From Spirosoma foliorum (lineage in GTDB: Bacteria > Bacteroidota > Bacteroidia > Cytophagales > Spirosomataceae), in NCBI RefSeq assembly GCF_014117325.1, contig NZ_CP059732.1, positions 682,001 through 746,000 on the forward strand: DNA of 64,000 nt, in the 5' to 3' direction. The notes beneath the pieces were generated by a model. That model saw nothing but the letters and a program-made list of their open reading frames with translations, ran no database searches and was not told where the DNA came from. This document shows positions 53,538-62,619 of this stretch, piece after piece. Both the position numbers and the translations under genes were made by a program. Each line of letters begins with the position of its first letter. The first letter of the stretch is position 1.

Positions 53538-54329
53538 TTAACGATTTGGTTTGTCCTCTAGAAAAAGCTCACGAGGTTGATCGAAATGGGTAAGTAATTC
53601 CGGCGACAGATAAAAAGCGCTTGGATCATCATTGATTAGATGAGTTACCTGCGATTGGTGAGCCGCAATAGCCCGATTTCGCTGGTTCATTACGGAATCA
53701 ATCGAAACGCGCCATACCAGGATGTCAGCAGGGTCAGGCATATCGTCTTCGGTGCCTAATTCCCATAACCAGATCAGATATTCTAATAGCCTGGGCTTCG
53801 TTGCCAGTTGCCTGAGCGCTTCCTGGACAATCTGCCAGGAGGCTCGATGATCTGGGTGAGGGTCCCGTCGCCAGGGTACAAATACGGTGCTTGGTTTTAG
53901 CTGATCGATCAGCGTCACTAGCTGCGTAACGGCTTCCGAAAAGCCAGCCACCCCAACAGTCGGTACCTGCCGATCTCGGTGGCGCAAAAACGTACAGGTG
54001 TCTGGAGCAACACCCAGAATGTGTAGCGCTTCGCGTGCTTCCGACTCACGTAAATTACGCAACCGCTCTGCCGGATACGCTTTTGAGTGTGGGTGCGACA
54101 TGGTACCATCACTGACAAATACAGCATGTACGGCATAATTTAGCTGCCGTAACTGGGCAATCGTACCTCCGCAACCGAGCGATTCGTCATCCGGGTGAGG
54201 AGCCACTACTAACGCTGAACCAATGGTTTGTAGATTCGTGAGCGGTTTTGCCAGATCGTCTAGCCGGTGGGTCTGATTAACGCCAAAGTTCATCGGCAGG
54301 TTGTGGGTTTGTGAGTACAAATTTTCCAA
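53538..54329 (-). CDS. PIG-L family zinc-dependent deacetylase
   Basis: This 263-residue protein of the LmbE/PIG-L family has the zinc motif VVAPHPDDESLGCGG near residue 41 and the second His in PWRRDPHPDHRASW. Relatives remove acetyl from GlcNAc-phosphatidylinositol, from mycothiol or bacillithiol precursors, or from antibiotic sugars. Its 5' end overlaps the acyl-CoA dehydrogenase-like gene by 53 bp, or 17 bp if the Met at 54293 is used. It is translationally linked to that gene and to the methyltransferase. Confidence 0.9.
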   Translation of the reverse strand: MENLYSQTHNLPMNFGVNQTHRLDDLAKPLTNLQTIGSALVVAPHPDDESLGCGGTIAQLRQLNYAVHAVFVSDGTMSHPHSKAYPAERLRNLRESEAREALHILGVAPDTCTFLRHRDRQVPTVGVAGFSEAVTQLVTLIDQLKPSTVFVPWRRDPHPDHRASWQIVQEALRQLATKPRLLEYLIWLWELGTEDDMPDPADILVWRVSIDSVMNQRNRAIAAHQSQVTHLINDDPSAFYLSPELLTHFDQPRELFLEDKPNR

Positions 54330-55470
54330 TATCTACCAACGTTGCATCGGGAGCGGGTTGGCGCAGGTAATGGGTCAGGTCGCGATGGATGCGTTCAAAA
54401 GGGTGCGGACGGAGTAGTCCTCTGGCCCCTACACACCGTTCGGCTAGTGGCATTACCCGCAGACAGATTTCTTCGATAGCTGTTCGAGTCATATTGGCGT
54501 AGGCTACGATCTTTGTCCAATCAGCTCCTTCGGCCAGCCAGCGATCGGTGTTATTGCCAGCAGCTTCAAGCCATTGGTTGCCCGATTCTAGTAAAAAGGC
54601 CATTTCGGCGAGCCGTGTTTGCTGAAATAGATCGTCGGTGCGCTTCAGCATCGTTAGAAATTGTCGGGTTGCTGTGTACATAGCTTCCGCTCCGCCAAGT
54701 TGTACGGCCGCAAACCGAATGGCGCCACCACTAAAATAGGGCTGCCGGTAATAGTCATTGGGTTGTCCGAGTAAGTCTGCATCGCTTACCTCAATGCCGG
54801 TGAAATCAAGTTTAAGACTGGCCGATGCCCGCATGCCCAGCGGTTGCCAGAACTGATTGTTCTGCGCAATCGGTGAAACTTGCTCAGTTGGTACAATCGT
54901 CATTTGCCAGCCTCTGCGTTGTTCTCCTTGCTGGTCACGTGTTTGTAATTCGCCAGTAATTAAGGGGCGTTGAATCCAGCCAGCCCCAGAGCAAAATGTT
55001 TTGGCTCCCGACAGTCGATAGGTTGTACTGCCTGCCGGGGTGTTGACTCCCTCAATCTGTACGCCGTTATCGGCTTGTGTATTCCAGACACTGAATAATC
55101 GATGATGTTGAATCACGTCGGTATACCAGCGTATACGTTGATCGGGTGTAGCAAAGAGATGAATTAAATACAACGCATTGATGTGCCCTTCGTAGACCCG
55201 ACCGACAACTAAATTAGCCGACCCAATTCGTTTAAGTAAATGCAGTAATCGAGCCGTTTGCCCCGATCTAAAGTCAAGATCATGGCCGGGGAGAGTGATC
55301 GCCAGTAACCCCGCTTCCGCCATCCAGCGAAAGGCATCTTCAGGAAAAGCCCCTTCCTGATCTGTATCCGGAGCGGCCAGCGCTATCCGATCAATCAATG
55401 GATTTAACAGACTTGGGCTATCAATTGGTAGGCGTGAAATAGTAGACGTAGCTTCCTGCGTGGCGTTCAT
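54277..55470 (-). CDS. Acyl-CoA dehydrogenase-like flavoprotein
   Basis: This 397-residue protein has the acyl-CoA dehydrogenase layout: N-terminal helices (RWMAEAGLLAITLPG), the middle beta domain (YRLSGAKTFCSGAGWIQRPL, LDFTGIEVSDADLLG), and the C-terminal helical bundle ending RCVGARGLLRPHPFERIHRDLTHYLRQPAPD. It is most like the acyl-CoA dehydrogenase-like proteins that occur beside PIG-L and NodS-type genes in many Proteobacteria. It is the first gene of the minus-strand operon. The substrate may be a sugar- or thioester-bound acyl chain rather than a fatty acyl-CoA. Confidence 0.85.
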   Translation of the reverse strand: MNATQEATSTISRLPIDSPSLLNPLIDRIALAAPDTDQEGAFPEDAFRWMAEAGLLAITLPGHDLDFRSGQTARLLHLLKRIGSANLVVGRVYEGHINALYLIHLFATPDQRIRWYTDVIQHHRLFSVWNTQADNGVQIEGVNTPAGSTTYRLSGAKTFCSGAGWIQRPLITGELQTRDQQGEQRRGWQMTIVPTEQVSPIAQNNQFWQPLGMRASASLKLDFTGIEVSDADLLGQPNDYYRQPYFSGGAIRFAAVQLGGAEAMYTATRQFLTMLKRTDDLFQQTRLAEMAFLLESGNQWLEAAGNNTDRWLAEGADWTKIVAYANMTRTAIEEICLRVMPLAERCVGARGLLRPHPFERIHRDLTHYLRQPAPDATLVDIGKFVLTNPQPADELWR

Positions 55471-55545
55471 GTCTTGTTAAATCGACAGCCTCGCAGATTG
55501 TTTAAGAGGCTGTCTAAAAATTAGTTTTTCATTTATTTACCCTAT

Positions 55546-55607
55546 CCCCACCCCCCTGGAGGGGGCTTAGTTCATCGTGGGAATAAGCCCCCTTCAGGGG
55601 GTGGGGG
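55546..55607. repeat. CCCCACCCCC inverted repeat in a 395-bp gap
   Basis: CCCCACCCCCCTGGAGGGGG (55546-55565) followed by CTTA pairs with TAAGCCCCCTTCAGGGGGTGGGG (from 55584). Each arm also folds as CCCCC-(4)-GGGGG. The rest of 55471-55865 between divergent genes holds no other clear feature. Confidence 0.7.
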
Positions 55608-55865
55608 TAAAACCTAGACTATTTTTATGAAACTTAGGCATTCTCTAAGAAGTAGAAGGGCCAGGTTAATTGACGCAAAAAAAGAATTCTCGGTACCACT
55701 CCCTCACAGAAGCAACAAAGTTGGCCCCAGCTAGTTCATAGTCATTGGTACCCCTTCAAGTTCTGCGTTTATAGCCAATAGCTGTACGAGTTTCTCGAGT
55801 TAAGGCATTGGCTTTTTATGGACAGGAGCCAGAAAGCGCTATTCTATGTTTTTTCTATACAACCG

Positions 55866-57071
55866 ATGACTCAATATCAACCTAACTCAACAGTACACGC
55901 AGGCTATCAGGAACTAGCTAAATCGGAAGTCGTAAAACAATCACAAAGTCCAGATGAATCAGCAGGAGAAGTAACTGATTTACTTTGCTTTTCGCACCTT
56001 CGGTGGAATTTCGTTTATCAGCGTCCCCAACATCTCCTTAGCCGGGCCAGCCAAAACTGGCGGGTCTGGTTTATTGAAGAGCCTATTTATAGCCACGAAG
56101 ACCGATTAGAGTTTCATCCTGTCAGCGAGACCCTAACAGTTGTGGTGCCCTTTCTGAAACATGGAACAAGTCACGAGGAGGCAATTCGTCAGCAACGGGA
56201 AGCCGTAAATCAATTGATTGCGCAGCATTCGATTCGTGATTTTATCGCCTGGTATTATACCCCCATGGCGCTCTCCTTTAGTGATCATCTGACGCCCCGT
56301 TTGACTATCTATGATTGTATGGACGAGTTGTCGGCCTTTTTAGGGGCACCCCGGAGTTTGCTGGACAAAGAAAAGGAGTTGCTTAACCGGGCCGATTTAG
56401 TCTTTACGGGCGGAATGAGCTTATACGAAGCCAAGAAAACCCGGCATGACAGCGTCTTTGCGTTTCCAAGTAGCATTGACTATAATCATTTCGAGCCAGC
56501 CCGGCACTCATTGCCTGAACCTGCAGACGTTATCGGAATTGCCGGGCCACGTATTGGTTTTTGTGGGGTAATTGACGAGCGGATGAACATTGGTTTGTTG
56601 GGCGAACTGGCCCAGAAGCGGCCTGACTGGCAATTTGTGTTGTTAGGGCCGGTAGTGAAAATTAATCCAGCACATTTGCCTAAAGGCCCCAACCTGCACT
56701 ATCTGGGCATGAAACCGTATGAAAACCTACCTGCTTATTTTAATCAATGGGATGTGGCCATGATGCCGTTTGCGCTCAATGAAGCAACCCGCTACATCAG
56801 CCCTACCAAAACACCGGAATATCTGGCAGCCGGATTGCCCGTTGTGTCAACGTCCATTCAGGATGTGATTAGTACCTATGGAGGATGGGCGCCGGTGCTT
56901 ATCGCTGATACGGCTGAGGCTTTTGAGCAGGCCATTGATAAGGCGCTTCATCATACGATGTCTGACGACTGGACAGCTGTCGATGCGTTTTTATTGGCTA
57001 ATTCCTGGGATAGCACCTGGGAGGCCATGAACCGGCTTATCCTGGCACGAATGACAGTAAATTTTCAATAA
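55866..57071 (+). CDS. GT4-like glycosyltransferase
   Basis: This protein of about 401 residues has its start at MTQYQPNSTVHAG; the frame opens 16 codons earlier, but this Met gives a hydrophilic N-terminus. It has a GT-B fold with VTDLLCFSHLRWNFVYQRPQHLL near the start and the GT4-type sugar-nucleotide region SPTKTPEYLAAGLPVVSTSI, plus a Gly-rich hinge IGFCGVIDERMN. It probably transfers a hexose from a nucleotide sugar. It diverges from the acyl-CoA dehydrogenase-like operon and may complete the same glycoconjugate pathway. Confidence 0.85.
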   Translation: MTQYQPNSTVHAGYQELAKSEVVKQSQSPDESAGEVTDLLCFSHLRWNFVYQRPQHLLSRASQNWRVWFIEEPIYSHEDRLEFHPVSETLTVVVPFLKHGTSHEEAIRQQREAVNQLIAQHSIRDFIAWYYTPMALSFSDHLTPRLTIYDCMDELSAFLGAPRSLLDKEKELLNRADLVFTGGMSLYEAKKTRHDSVFAFPSSIDYNHFEPARHSLPEPADVIGIAGPRIGFCGVIDERMNIGLLGELAQKRPDWQFVLLGPVVKINPAHLPKGPNLHYLGMKPYENLPAYFNQWDVAMMPFALNEATRYISPTKTPEYLAAGLPVVSTSIQDVISTYGGWAPVLIADTAEAFEQAIDKALHHTMSDDWTAVDAFLLANSWDSTWEAMNRLILARMTVNFQ

Positions 57072-57124
57072 CCTAACCTAACCAGGCGACTGCTGGTTAT
57101 AGTTATTATCACTGATCAATTAGT

Positions 57125-57239
57125 GGTTTACTACGTTATTAGTAAGCGTATAAACGGTTACACTCAACCTATTGGGGCTAGTAAACGCATGCCAATAGTA
57201 GTAAACCCAATGGCTATTTATTCGTTTAGTAGTAAGGTA
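57125..57239. promoter_or_regulatory. Five TAGTAARC-type sites upstream of the LytTR gene
   Basis: TAGTAAGCGT (57140), TAGTAAACGC (57179), TAGTAAACCC (57199) and TAGTAAGGTA (57230) repeat in one direction, and GGTTTACTA (57125-57133) is the same motif reversed. Distances between starts are 39, 20 and 31 bp, close to whole turns of DNA. LytTR proteins bind direct repeats on one face of the helix, so these may be operator sites for the regulator encoded at 57281. Confidence 0.5.
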
Positions 57240-57263
57240 GACTAGGGGCGTACATAATGATAT

Positions 57264-57270
57264 AGGAGGT
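57264..57270 (+). promoter_or_regulatory. Strong Shine-Dalgarno sequence AGGAGGT
   Basis: AGGAGGT stands 10 bases before the ATG at 57281. Bacteroidota genes rarely carry a full anti-16S match, and I noticed none as good elsewhere in this window. It supports this start codon. Confidence 0.55.
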
Positions 57271-57280
57271 AGGTTAACGT

Positions 57281-58105
57281 ATGAGTGTTATTAAACCAGC
57301 TCTCCAGCATCCAGAGTTAATAGCTTATTTTTCAGGCGCTAATAACTATTGCTGGCTTTATTTTCGGAATGGCGAAAAGAAATTGCTGGCTAAACCAATT
57401 AGTTATCTGGAAAGTCAGCTACCCGATTTCATTCGGGTTCATAAAACCGTGCTGATCAATCCGGCTTATGTAAAAAGCCTGGATGAGCCTCCGCACAAAA
57501 AAATGTCGGGCAAGGTGCATCTGGATAGTGGCGAAGTATTCCCGGTTAGTCGTCGACGATGGCTTCAGGTAGTAGAGTCGTTGCTGAAGCATTCTACGAA
57601 AGACAGTCGCGAGGAACCATTGGATACCCAGTCTGAGGCCATGAGTACGCCCCTGGATGGGCAGTCTCAGGAACCCGCCGTGGCCTCTGTATTTCTGGTT
57701 ACAAGTGATCAGGAAAGGGCTTCTTTAGCCGAGCAATCGCTACGGGGGAAATGGCCTTCCTATCATATTCACATTGCCCAGGAAAGTACGTTTCTGCCAG
57801 AAATCCTAAGCCAACTGCCCGAATCAGAGTACCCATTGCTGATTATACTAGATGCTAGAACGCAAACAACGGAGCGACTGAACACCCTGCAACGGTTAAA
57901 AAGCGACAGCCAGCTTAGTCGAATTCCTGTTGTACTGATGGTTTTGCCAACCGAACAATTGGTGATTAATGGCTACCAAAAACAGGCAAACTCAGTGGTG
58001 TCGATGCCAAATGGGTCCATACTTTTTGAAAACACTATTGAGCGTATCTGCCAATTCTGGCTGCACATTGTTAGATTACCTGGTTCCAGCAGATCTGGTA
58101 ACTAA
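57281..58105 (+). CDS. LytTR DNA-binding protein with C-terminal degenerate receiver domain
   Basis: This 274-residue protein begins with a LytTR DNA-binding domain (about 10-105): ELIAYFSGANNYCWLYFRNG, SQLPDFIRVHKTVLINPAYV and GEVFPVSRRRW. A linker (105-133) leads to a receiver-like domain (about 134-262) with AVASVFLVTSDQERASL, the Asp191 in LLIILDART, and VVSMPNG where an active receiver has a Lys-Pro. The usual acidic pair is S142-D143 and the conserved Lys is Ser241, so phosphorylation is doubtful. Normal LytTR regulators are receiver-first. It is preceded by phased repeats and precedes TreY by 106 bp. Confidence 0.8.
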   Translation: MSVIKPALQHPELIAYFSGANNYCWLYFRNGEKKLLAKPISYLESQLPDFIRVHKTVLINPAYVKSLDEPPHKKMSGKVHLDSGEVFPVSRRRWLQVVESLLKHSTKDSREEPLDTQSEAMSTPLDGQSQEPAVASVFLVTSDQERASLAEQSLRGKWPSYHIHIAQESTFLPEILSQLPESEYPLLIILDARTQTTERLNTLQRLKSDSQLSRIPVVLMVLPTEQLVINGYQKQANSVVSMPNGSILFENTIERICQFWLHIVRLPGSSRSGN

Positions 58106-58211
58106 AGAACTGAGTGGCTGACTCAGGACCGTACATAAAAATCTGGGTTTGCCAATCCGGTCGAATTAGGGTAGTCGAATAAATTTCCCTCAAGCCTTTA
58201 CGTGTAAGTTC

Positions 58212-60935
58212 ATGATAAACCCCATTTCCACTTACCGGGTCCAATTTCACAAAAACTTTACCTTCCATGATTTTGAGCGACTTATCCCGTATCTGAACAA
58301 ACTGGGAATTCGAACGGTGTATGCTTCGCCCATTTTTGAAGCTGTTCCGGGCAGTATGCATGGGTATGATGCTGTAAATCCGGACCGGATTAATCCAGAA
58401 ATCGGTACCGAAGAGCAACTAAAAGCAATTAGTCGTCAACTTCAAGAACTAGGGATAAACTGGATTCAGGATATTGTGCCGAATCACATGGCCCTCCATC
58501 CGGATAATGCCTGGCTGATGGACGTATTGGAAAAAGGGCAACGGTCGGTTTACGCGTCATTTTTTGATATTGACTGGACAAGCTCCGTTTACGAAGGACG
58601 ATTGATGGTTCCTCTGTTAGGTGCCAATTTGGCCGAATGTATTAGCCGGGGAGAACTGTCCGTCGCTTATCAGGACAAGCGTTTCGTACTAACCTATCAG
58701 GACGCAATCTACCCGATTAATCTCCGCTCCTATAAGATTATTTTACAGGCTGATACAGACCGCGTAGACGAGTCGATTCAAGGGCTAATTCAGCAATTCG
58801 ATAAATTAGATACCATTATTGAGCCCGAAATGTATGCCAGTTTTTGCGCTGAATTACAGGAGAATCTTGCTGATTTGTTGAAAAAACCGACTGTCGATGA
58901 CTACTTGAAATCCGGTCTGAAAGCAGTGAATACGAATCCGGCGCTTATTTGTCAAATTGCTGATGATCAGGCGTATAGGCTGTGCTATTCTGGCGAAACC
59001 GAGTATCAGATTAATTATCGACGCTTTTTTACGGTCAATAACATGATCTGCCTGAACATTCAGGAGCTAGTCGTTTTTGAACACGTTCACCGTTACACGA
59101 AAAAGCTGCTCGAATCAGGTCTGTTTCAGGGGTTGCGTATTGATCATATCGACGGACTGTATGATCCCAGCCAATACCTGGATCGACTTCGGGAACTGGC
59201 CGGACCGAATGCATATATTGTTGTTGAGAAGATACTGGAACAGGGTGAAGAGTTGCTGCCGTACTGGCCAATTCAGGGGGCAACCGGCTATCAGTATTTG
59301 TCGCTTCTGAATAATCTGCTTACGCAAACCCGTAGCCAACAAGCCTTCACGCAGTTTTATCGGCAGTTGCTGGGAGAGAAGAAACACCTTCATCTGGAAC
59401 TGCACGATAAAAAGGCCAGTATCCTGCACGAACACATGGGTGGGGAGTTGACCAATCTGCATCAGCTCCTGCTTGATTTGAACCTGATTGATACTGATCA
59501 ATTAAAAGTCGTACAGCCTGAAACACTCAAAGCTGCCATTGGTGAGTTTCTGATTTGGTGTCCTGTGTATCGTTATTTCGGGAATGACATGCCATTGGAT
59601 AATCAGGAAGCGAAGGCAATACGGGCTATTTTAGATCAGATACGAAGCCGTAAACCAGAACTGATATCCGCTCTTGATTTACTGGACGATGTGCTGTTGA
59701 TAAAGCCACTAACCAGTGAGCCCGACTATAACAATCGGGCCCTTCACTTCTATCAGCGGTGTATGCAGTTTACGGGGCCGCTCATGGCGAAGGGCGTTGA
59801 AGATACGCTCATGTACACCTACAATCGCTTTATCGGACATGATGAAGTTGGTGACTCTCCGGAATTCTTTGGGCTGGCCATAGCTGATTTTCACCAGAAA
59901 ATGTGCGAGCGGCAGGCCAGTTGGCCACTGGCGCTCAGTGCCACGTCAACACACGATACGAAACGGGGAGAAGATGTACGCAGCCGACTTAACGTACTAA
60001 CTGATCTGGCCGATGAATGGATTGAAGAAGTAAACCAATGGCTACGACTTAACCAGCCCCTGGATGCTCCCGACCGAAATGATGAGTATTTCATTTATCA
60101 AACACTAGTGGGGGCTTACCCGATGCCGGGTGTAGATTCGGCTAATGAGCAAGTTGATTTCGCTGATCGTTTGACGGAGTATTTACAGAAAGCCTTGCGC
60201 GAGGCCAAGCGCTATTCATCGCATGCTGATCCGAACGAAGTTTATGAAGAAACTACCAAAACCTTTGCCCAGACGTTATTAGACCAGAAACGGCCATTTT
60301 GGACTCGTTTTCAAGCGTTTCACCAGCGCGTGGCCGATTTCGGGATTATCAATTCACTAGTGCAGGTGGTTTTAAAATGCACTTGTCCGGGAATTCCAGA
60401 TGTTTATCAAGGTTGCGAACTCTGGGATTTAAGTCTGGTCGATCCCGACAACCGCCGACCCGTTGATTTCGAACAGCGCCAACGATGGCTTGATGAGCTG
60501 ATATTGCTAGAGGCCAACGACGATTTGTGGCCTGAGTTATGGCAGAATCGCTACGATGCACGGATCAAACTCTGGTTGTTACATCGCCTTTTAACGGAAC
60601 GAAATCAGCAACCTGAGCTTTTTGCCAATGGAGGCTACAAACCATTGTTGGTAGAGGGTTTTTATAAGGAAAACGTGCTGGCTTTTGCGCGCCTGTATCA
60701 GCAGTTGTGGTACGTGGTTGTTATTCCATTAGGACTGGCTTCGGTGTGCCGGGAGCAGCAAGTCGATGCCGTATCTTTAGACTGGAAAGACACTCGGCTA
60801 GTACTACCTGCCGATGCGCCTGTCCATTGGGAAAATCGATTAAATAAAGACAAAGGGAAGTGCCAGGGAGGAGGTATTGCGATTAAGGAGTTATTTACTT
60901 TTCTGCCGTTGGCAGTTCTGAAAGTAGATCATTGA
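58212..60935 (+). CDS. treY: Malto-oligosyltrehalose synthase
   Basis: This 907-residue GH13 enzyme converts the reducing end of maltooligosaccharides to a trehalosyl unit. It opens with STYRVQFHKNFTFHDFERLI and YASPIFEAVPGSMHGYD, the TreY signatures. The nucleophile region is GLRIDHIDGLYDP, the acid/base region is YIVVEKILEQGEELLP, and the third acid lies in SATSTHDTKRGEDVRSR. The late PGIPDVYQGCELWD is also typical. Length is slightly long for the family (700-900). The usual partner TreZ and the debranching enzyme TreX are not in this window. Confidence 0.93.
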   Translation: MINPISTYRVQFHKNFTFHDFERLIPYLNKLGIRTVYASPIFEAVPGSMHGYDAVNPDRINPEIGTEEQLKAISRQLQELGINWIQDIVPNHMALHPDNAWLMDVLEKGQRSVYASFFDIDWTSSVYEGRLMVPLLGANLAECISRGELSVAYQDKRFVLTYQDAIYPINLRSYKIILQADTDRVDESIQGLIQQFDKLDTIIEPEMYASFCAELQENLADLLKKPTVDDYLKSGLKAVNTNPALICQIADDQAYRLCYSGETEYQINYRRFFTVNNMICLNIQELVVFEHVHRYTKKLLESGLFQGLRIDHIDGLYDPSQYLDRLRELAGPNAYIVVEKILEQGEELLPYWPIQGATGYQYLSLLNNLLTQTRSQQAFTQFYRQLLGEKKHLHLELHDKKASILHEHMGGELTNLHQLLLDLNLIDTDQLKVVQPETLKAAIGEFLIWCPVYRYFGNDMPLDNQEAKAIRAILDQIRSRKPELISALDLLDDVLLIKPLTSEPDYNNRALHFYQRCMQFTGPLMAKGVEDTLMYTYNRFIGHDEVGDSPEFFGLAIADFHQKMCERQASWPLALSATSTHDTKRGEDVRSRLNVLTDLADEWIEEVNQWLRLNQPLDAPDRNDEYFIYQTLVGAYPMPGVDSANEQVDFADRLTEYLQKALREAKRYSSHADPNEVYEETTKTFAQTLLDQKRPFWTRFQAFHQRVADFGIINSLVQVVLKCTCPGIPDVYQGCELWDLSLVDPDNRRPVDFEQRQRWLDELILLEANDDLWPELWQNRYDARIKLWLLHRLLTERNQQPELFANGGYKPLLVEGFYKENVLAFARLYQQLWYVVVIPLGLASVCREQQVDAVSLDWKDTRLVLPADAPVHWENRLNKDKGKCQGGGIAIKELFTFLPLAVLKVDH

Positions 60936-61068
60936 GCACTAAAAATTCATCTGGCTGGGAAATGCTATTGGGTGGTATCGTTCGTAGTGAAATTTGATAA
61001 GATTGACGGAACGGCTAAACAATCTACTTAATCAATATATTATTAAGTGAGAACCTAGCCACTTTGTC

Positions 61069-61551
61069 ATGAAGAGTAATGATCCTCATTCCCTTATTAA
61101 AGCCAATTTCAGATTTGCCAAGATACTTGTTATTGAAGATAATGATGATCATTGGCTACTGACCAGGCAAGCTATGGAGCAATCGCTCCCCGAAGTAACT
61201 CTTGTTCGGGTTGCTACGCCGATTCAAGCAATGACTCTTCTTAATGAGTGGCATTATCAGGAATGGGAAATTCCAAAACTGATCCTGTTGGATTTGTACT
61301 TGCCCAGCAGCGAAGATGGCTGGACATTACTTAAACAGATCAAGCAAATGCCTTCGCCGATCAATCAGATTCGCATTGTTATGCTCAGTTCATCGGAAGA
61401 TAAAGCCGACATAGTAAAGGCCTATCAATTGGGCGTTTCTTCCTATCTGGTAAAGCCTACTACTTTTTCGGATTGGTTATTCTATTTTCAGGAATTACGG
61501 GCCTACTGGTGGGAAACGGTTAGCTTACCCCCCACACACTATAGTTTTTGA
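61069..61551 (+). CDS. Single-domain response regulator, Rcp1-like
   Basis: This 160-residue protein consists of one receiver domain with all active residues: KILVIEDNDDH (acidic pair Glu23-Asp24), LILLDLYLPSS (phospho-acceptor Asp75), IVMLSSSED (Ser/Thr) and YLVKPTTF (Lys129). No output domain follows. It is of the type that shuttles phosphate from hybrid or phytochrome-like kinases. No kinase gene lies in this window. It stands alone with its own promoter region and an inverted repeat downstream. Confidence 0.9.
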   Translation: MKSNDPHSLIKANFRFAKILVIEDNDDHWLLTRQAMEQSLPEVTLVRVATPIQAMTLLNEWHYQEWEIPKLILLDLYLPSSEDGWTLLKQIKQMPSPINQIRIVMLSSSEDKADIVKAYQLGVSSYLVKPTTFSDWLFYFQELRAYWWETVSLPPTHYSF

Positions 61552-61568
61552 GTCAAGGGAGTAGTTTG

Positions 61569-61655
61569 ATTCTGAGGATTTTATAGGATTCTTTCGATTC
61601 TATTCCCATCGATTATCAAAAAAGAATCGAAAGAATCCTATAGAATCCTCAGAAT
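61569..61655. repeat. 33-bp inverted repeat between convergent genes
   Basis: Arms 61569-61601 and 61623-61655 match with one mismatch, core ATAGGATTCTTTCGATTC. The right arm ends at the TAA stop of the minus-strand oxidoreductase (61655-61657). It fits a two-way terminator. Confidence 0.8.
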
Positions 61656-62587
61656 TAAAATGTCAGGACGATTTTTCCGGTTGTCCGGCGACTTTCTAAT
61701 TGTTGATGGGCATCGGCAATCTGTTCAGCGGGGAGCACCTGGCTAACCGTAATTTTTAATTTTCCGTCGGCAATGAACTGGTTGATCGTTTCGAGATCAC
61801 TGCCGCTGGTATGCACTTGTGTGCGTTCTGCTTTGATGTCGGGTCGGATAGCCAATACTTTATCCATAGCTCCATAAGCAATCGAAATCAAATGGCCGTT
61901 AGGTTTAAGAACCTTCGCAGAGGTGAAAACCGTATCGACACCGGCTGTATCGAAAACAAGGTCAACATCGCTCACCGCTTTTTCGACATCGGTTGTGGTA
62001 TAATCGATAAACTCATCGACACCCAACGACCGGACAAAGGCTTCATTTTTACCCGAAGCCGTCCCAATCACATAGGCGCCAATTGCTTTGGCGAGTTGAA
62101 CGCCTAAGTGCCCAACACCACCCGATGCCGCCTGAATCAGTAATTTCTGACCGGCTTCGAGATGCCCATGTTCAGTGAGCGCCTGCCAGGCCGTGAGTAC
62201 AGCCAGAGGGGCAGCCGCAGCTTCTTCGAATGATAACTGAGTAGGTTTATGGGCCAGATTGTCGGCTGGAGCGGCAACGTATTCCGCATAGGCATTGCCC
62301 GGTTTGGGAAAGTTAACCATACCATAAACGGCATCGCCCGGCTTAAACGTCGTTACGTTGCTTCCCGTTTCTACCACTTCACCAGCCATATCCCAACCCA
62401 GAATGATGGGATGAGTATAGCTCTGCGAGTAGGGCGTTGTGCCGTTTCGCGTTTTAAAGTCGGCCGGATTTACCCCAAAAGCCTTGACCTTCACCAGAAC
62501 TTCATCGGGAGTAATGGTTGGAGTAGGTACTTCCTGAATGGCGAAATTTTCGACGCCACCCCAATCGCTTAAAACAATCGCTTTCAT
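61655..62587 (-). CDS. NADP-dependent quinone-oxidoreductase-like MDR protein
   Basis: This 310-residue zinc-free medium-chain dehydrogenase has the opening IQEVPTPTITPDEVLVKVKAFGVNPADFKTRNG, the middle EEAAAAPLAVLTAWQAL, and the nucleotide-binding motif LIQAASGGVGHLGVQLAKAIGA. It resembles zeta-crystallin and plant-type alkenal reductases that reduce quinones or enals with NADPH. The catalytic zinc ligands are absent as expected. It likely helps with detoxification and sits beside a Dps gene, a plausible stress neighbourhood. Confidence 0.9.
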   Translation of the reverse strand: MKAIVLSDWGGVENFAIQEVPTPTITPDEVLVKVKAFGVNPADFKTRNGTTPYSQSYTHPIILGWDMAGEVVETGSNVTTFKPGDAVYGMVNFPKPGNAYAEYVAAPADNLAHKPTQLSFEEAAAAPLAVLTAWQALTEHGHLEAGQKLLIQAASGGVGHLGVQLAKAIGAYVIGTASGKNEAFVRSLGVDEFIDYTTTDVEKAVSDVDLVFDTAGVDTVFTSAKVLKPNGHLISIAYGAMDKVLAIRPDIKAERTQVHTSGSDLETINQFIADGKLKITVSQVLPAEQIADAHQQLESRRTTGKIVLTF

Positions 62588-62619
62588 AGGTAATGTTTAT
62601 TGATAATGAGCAATGAATT

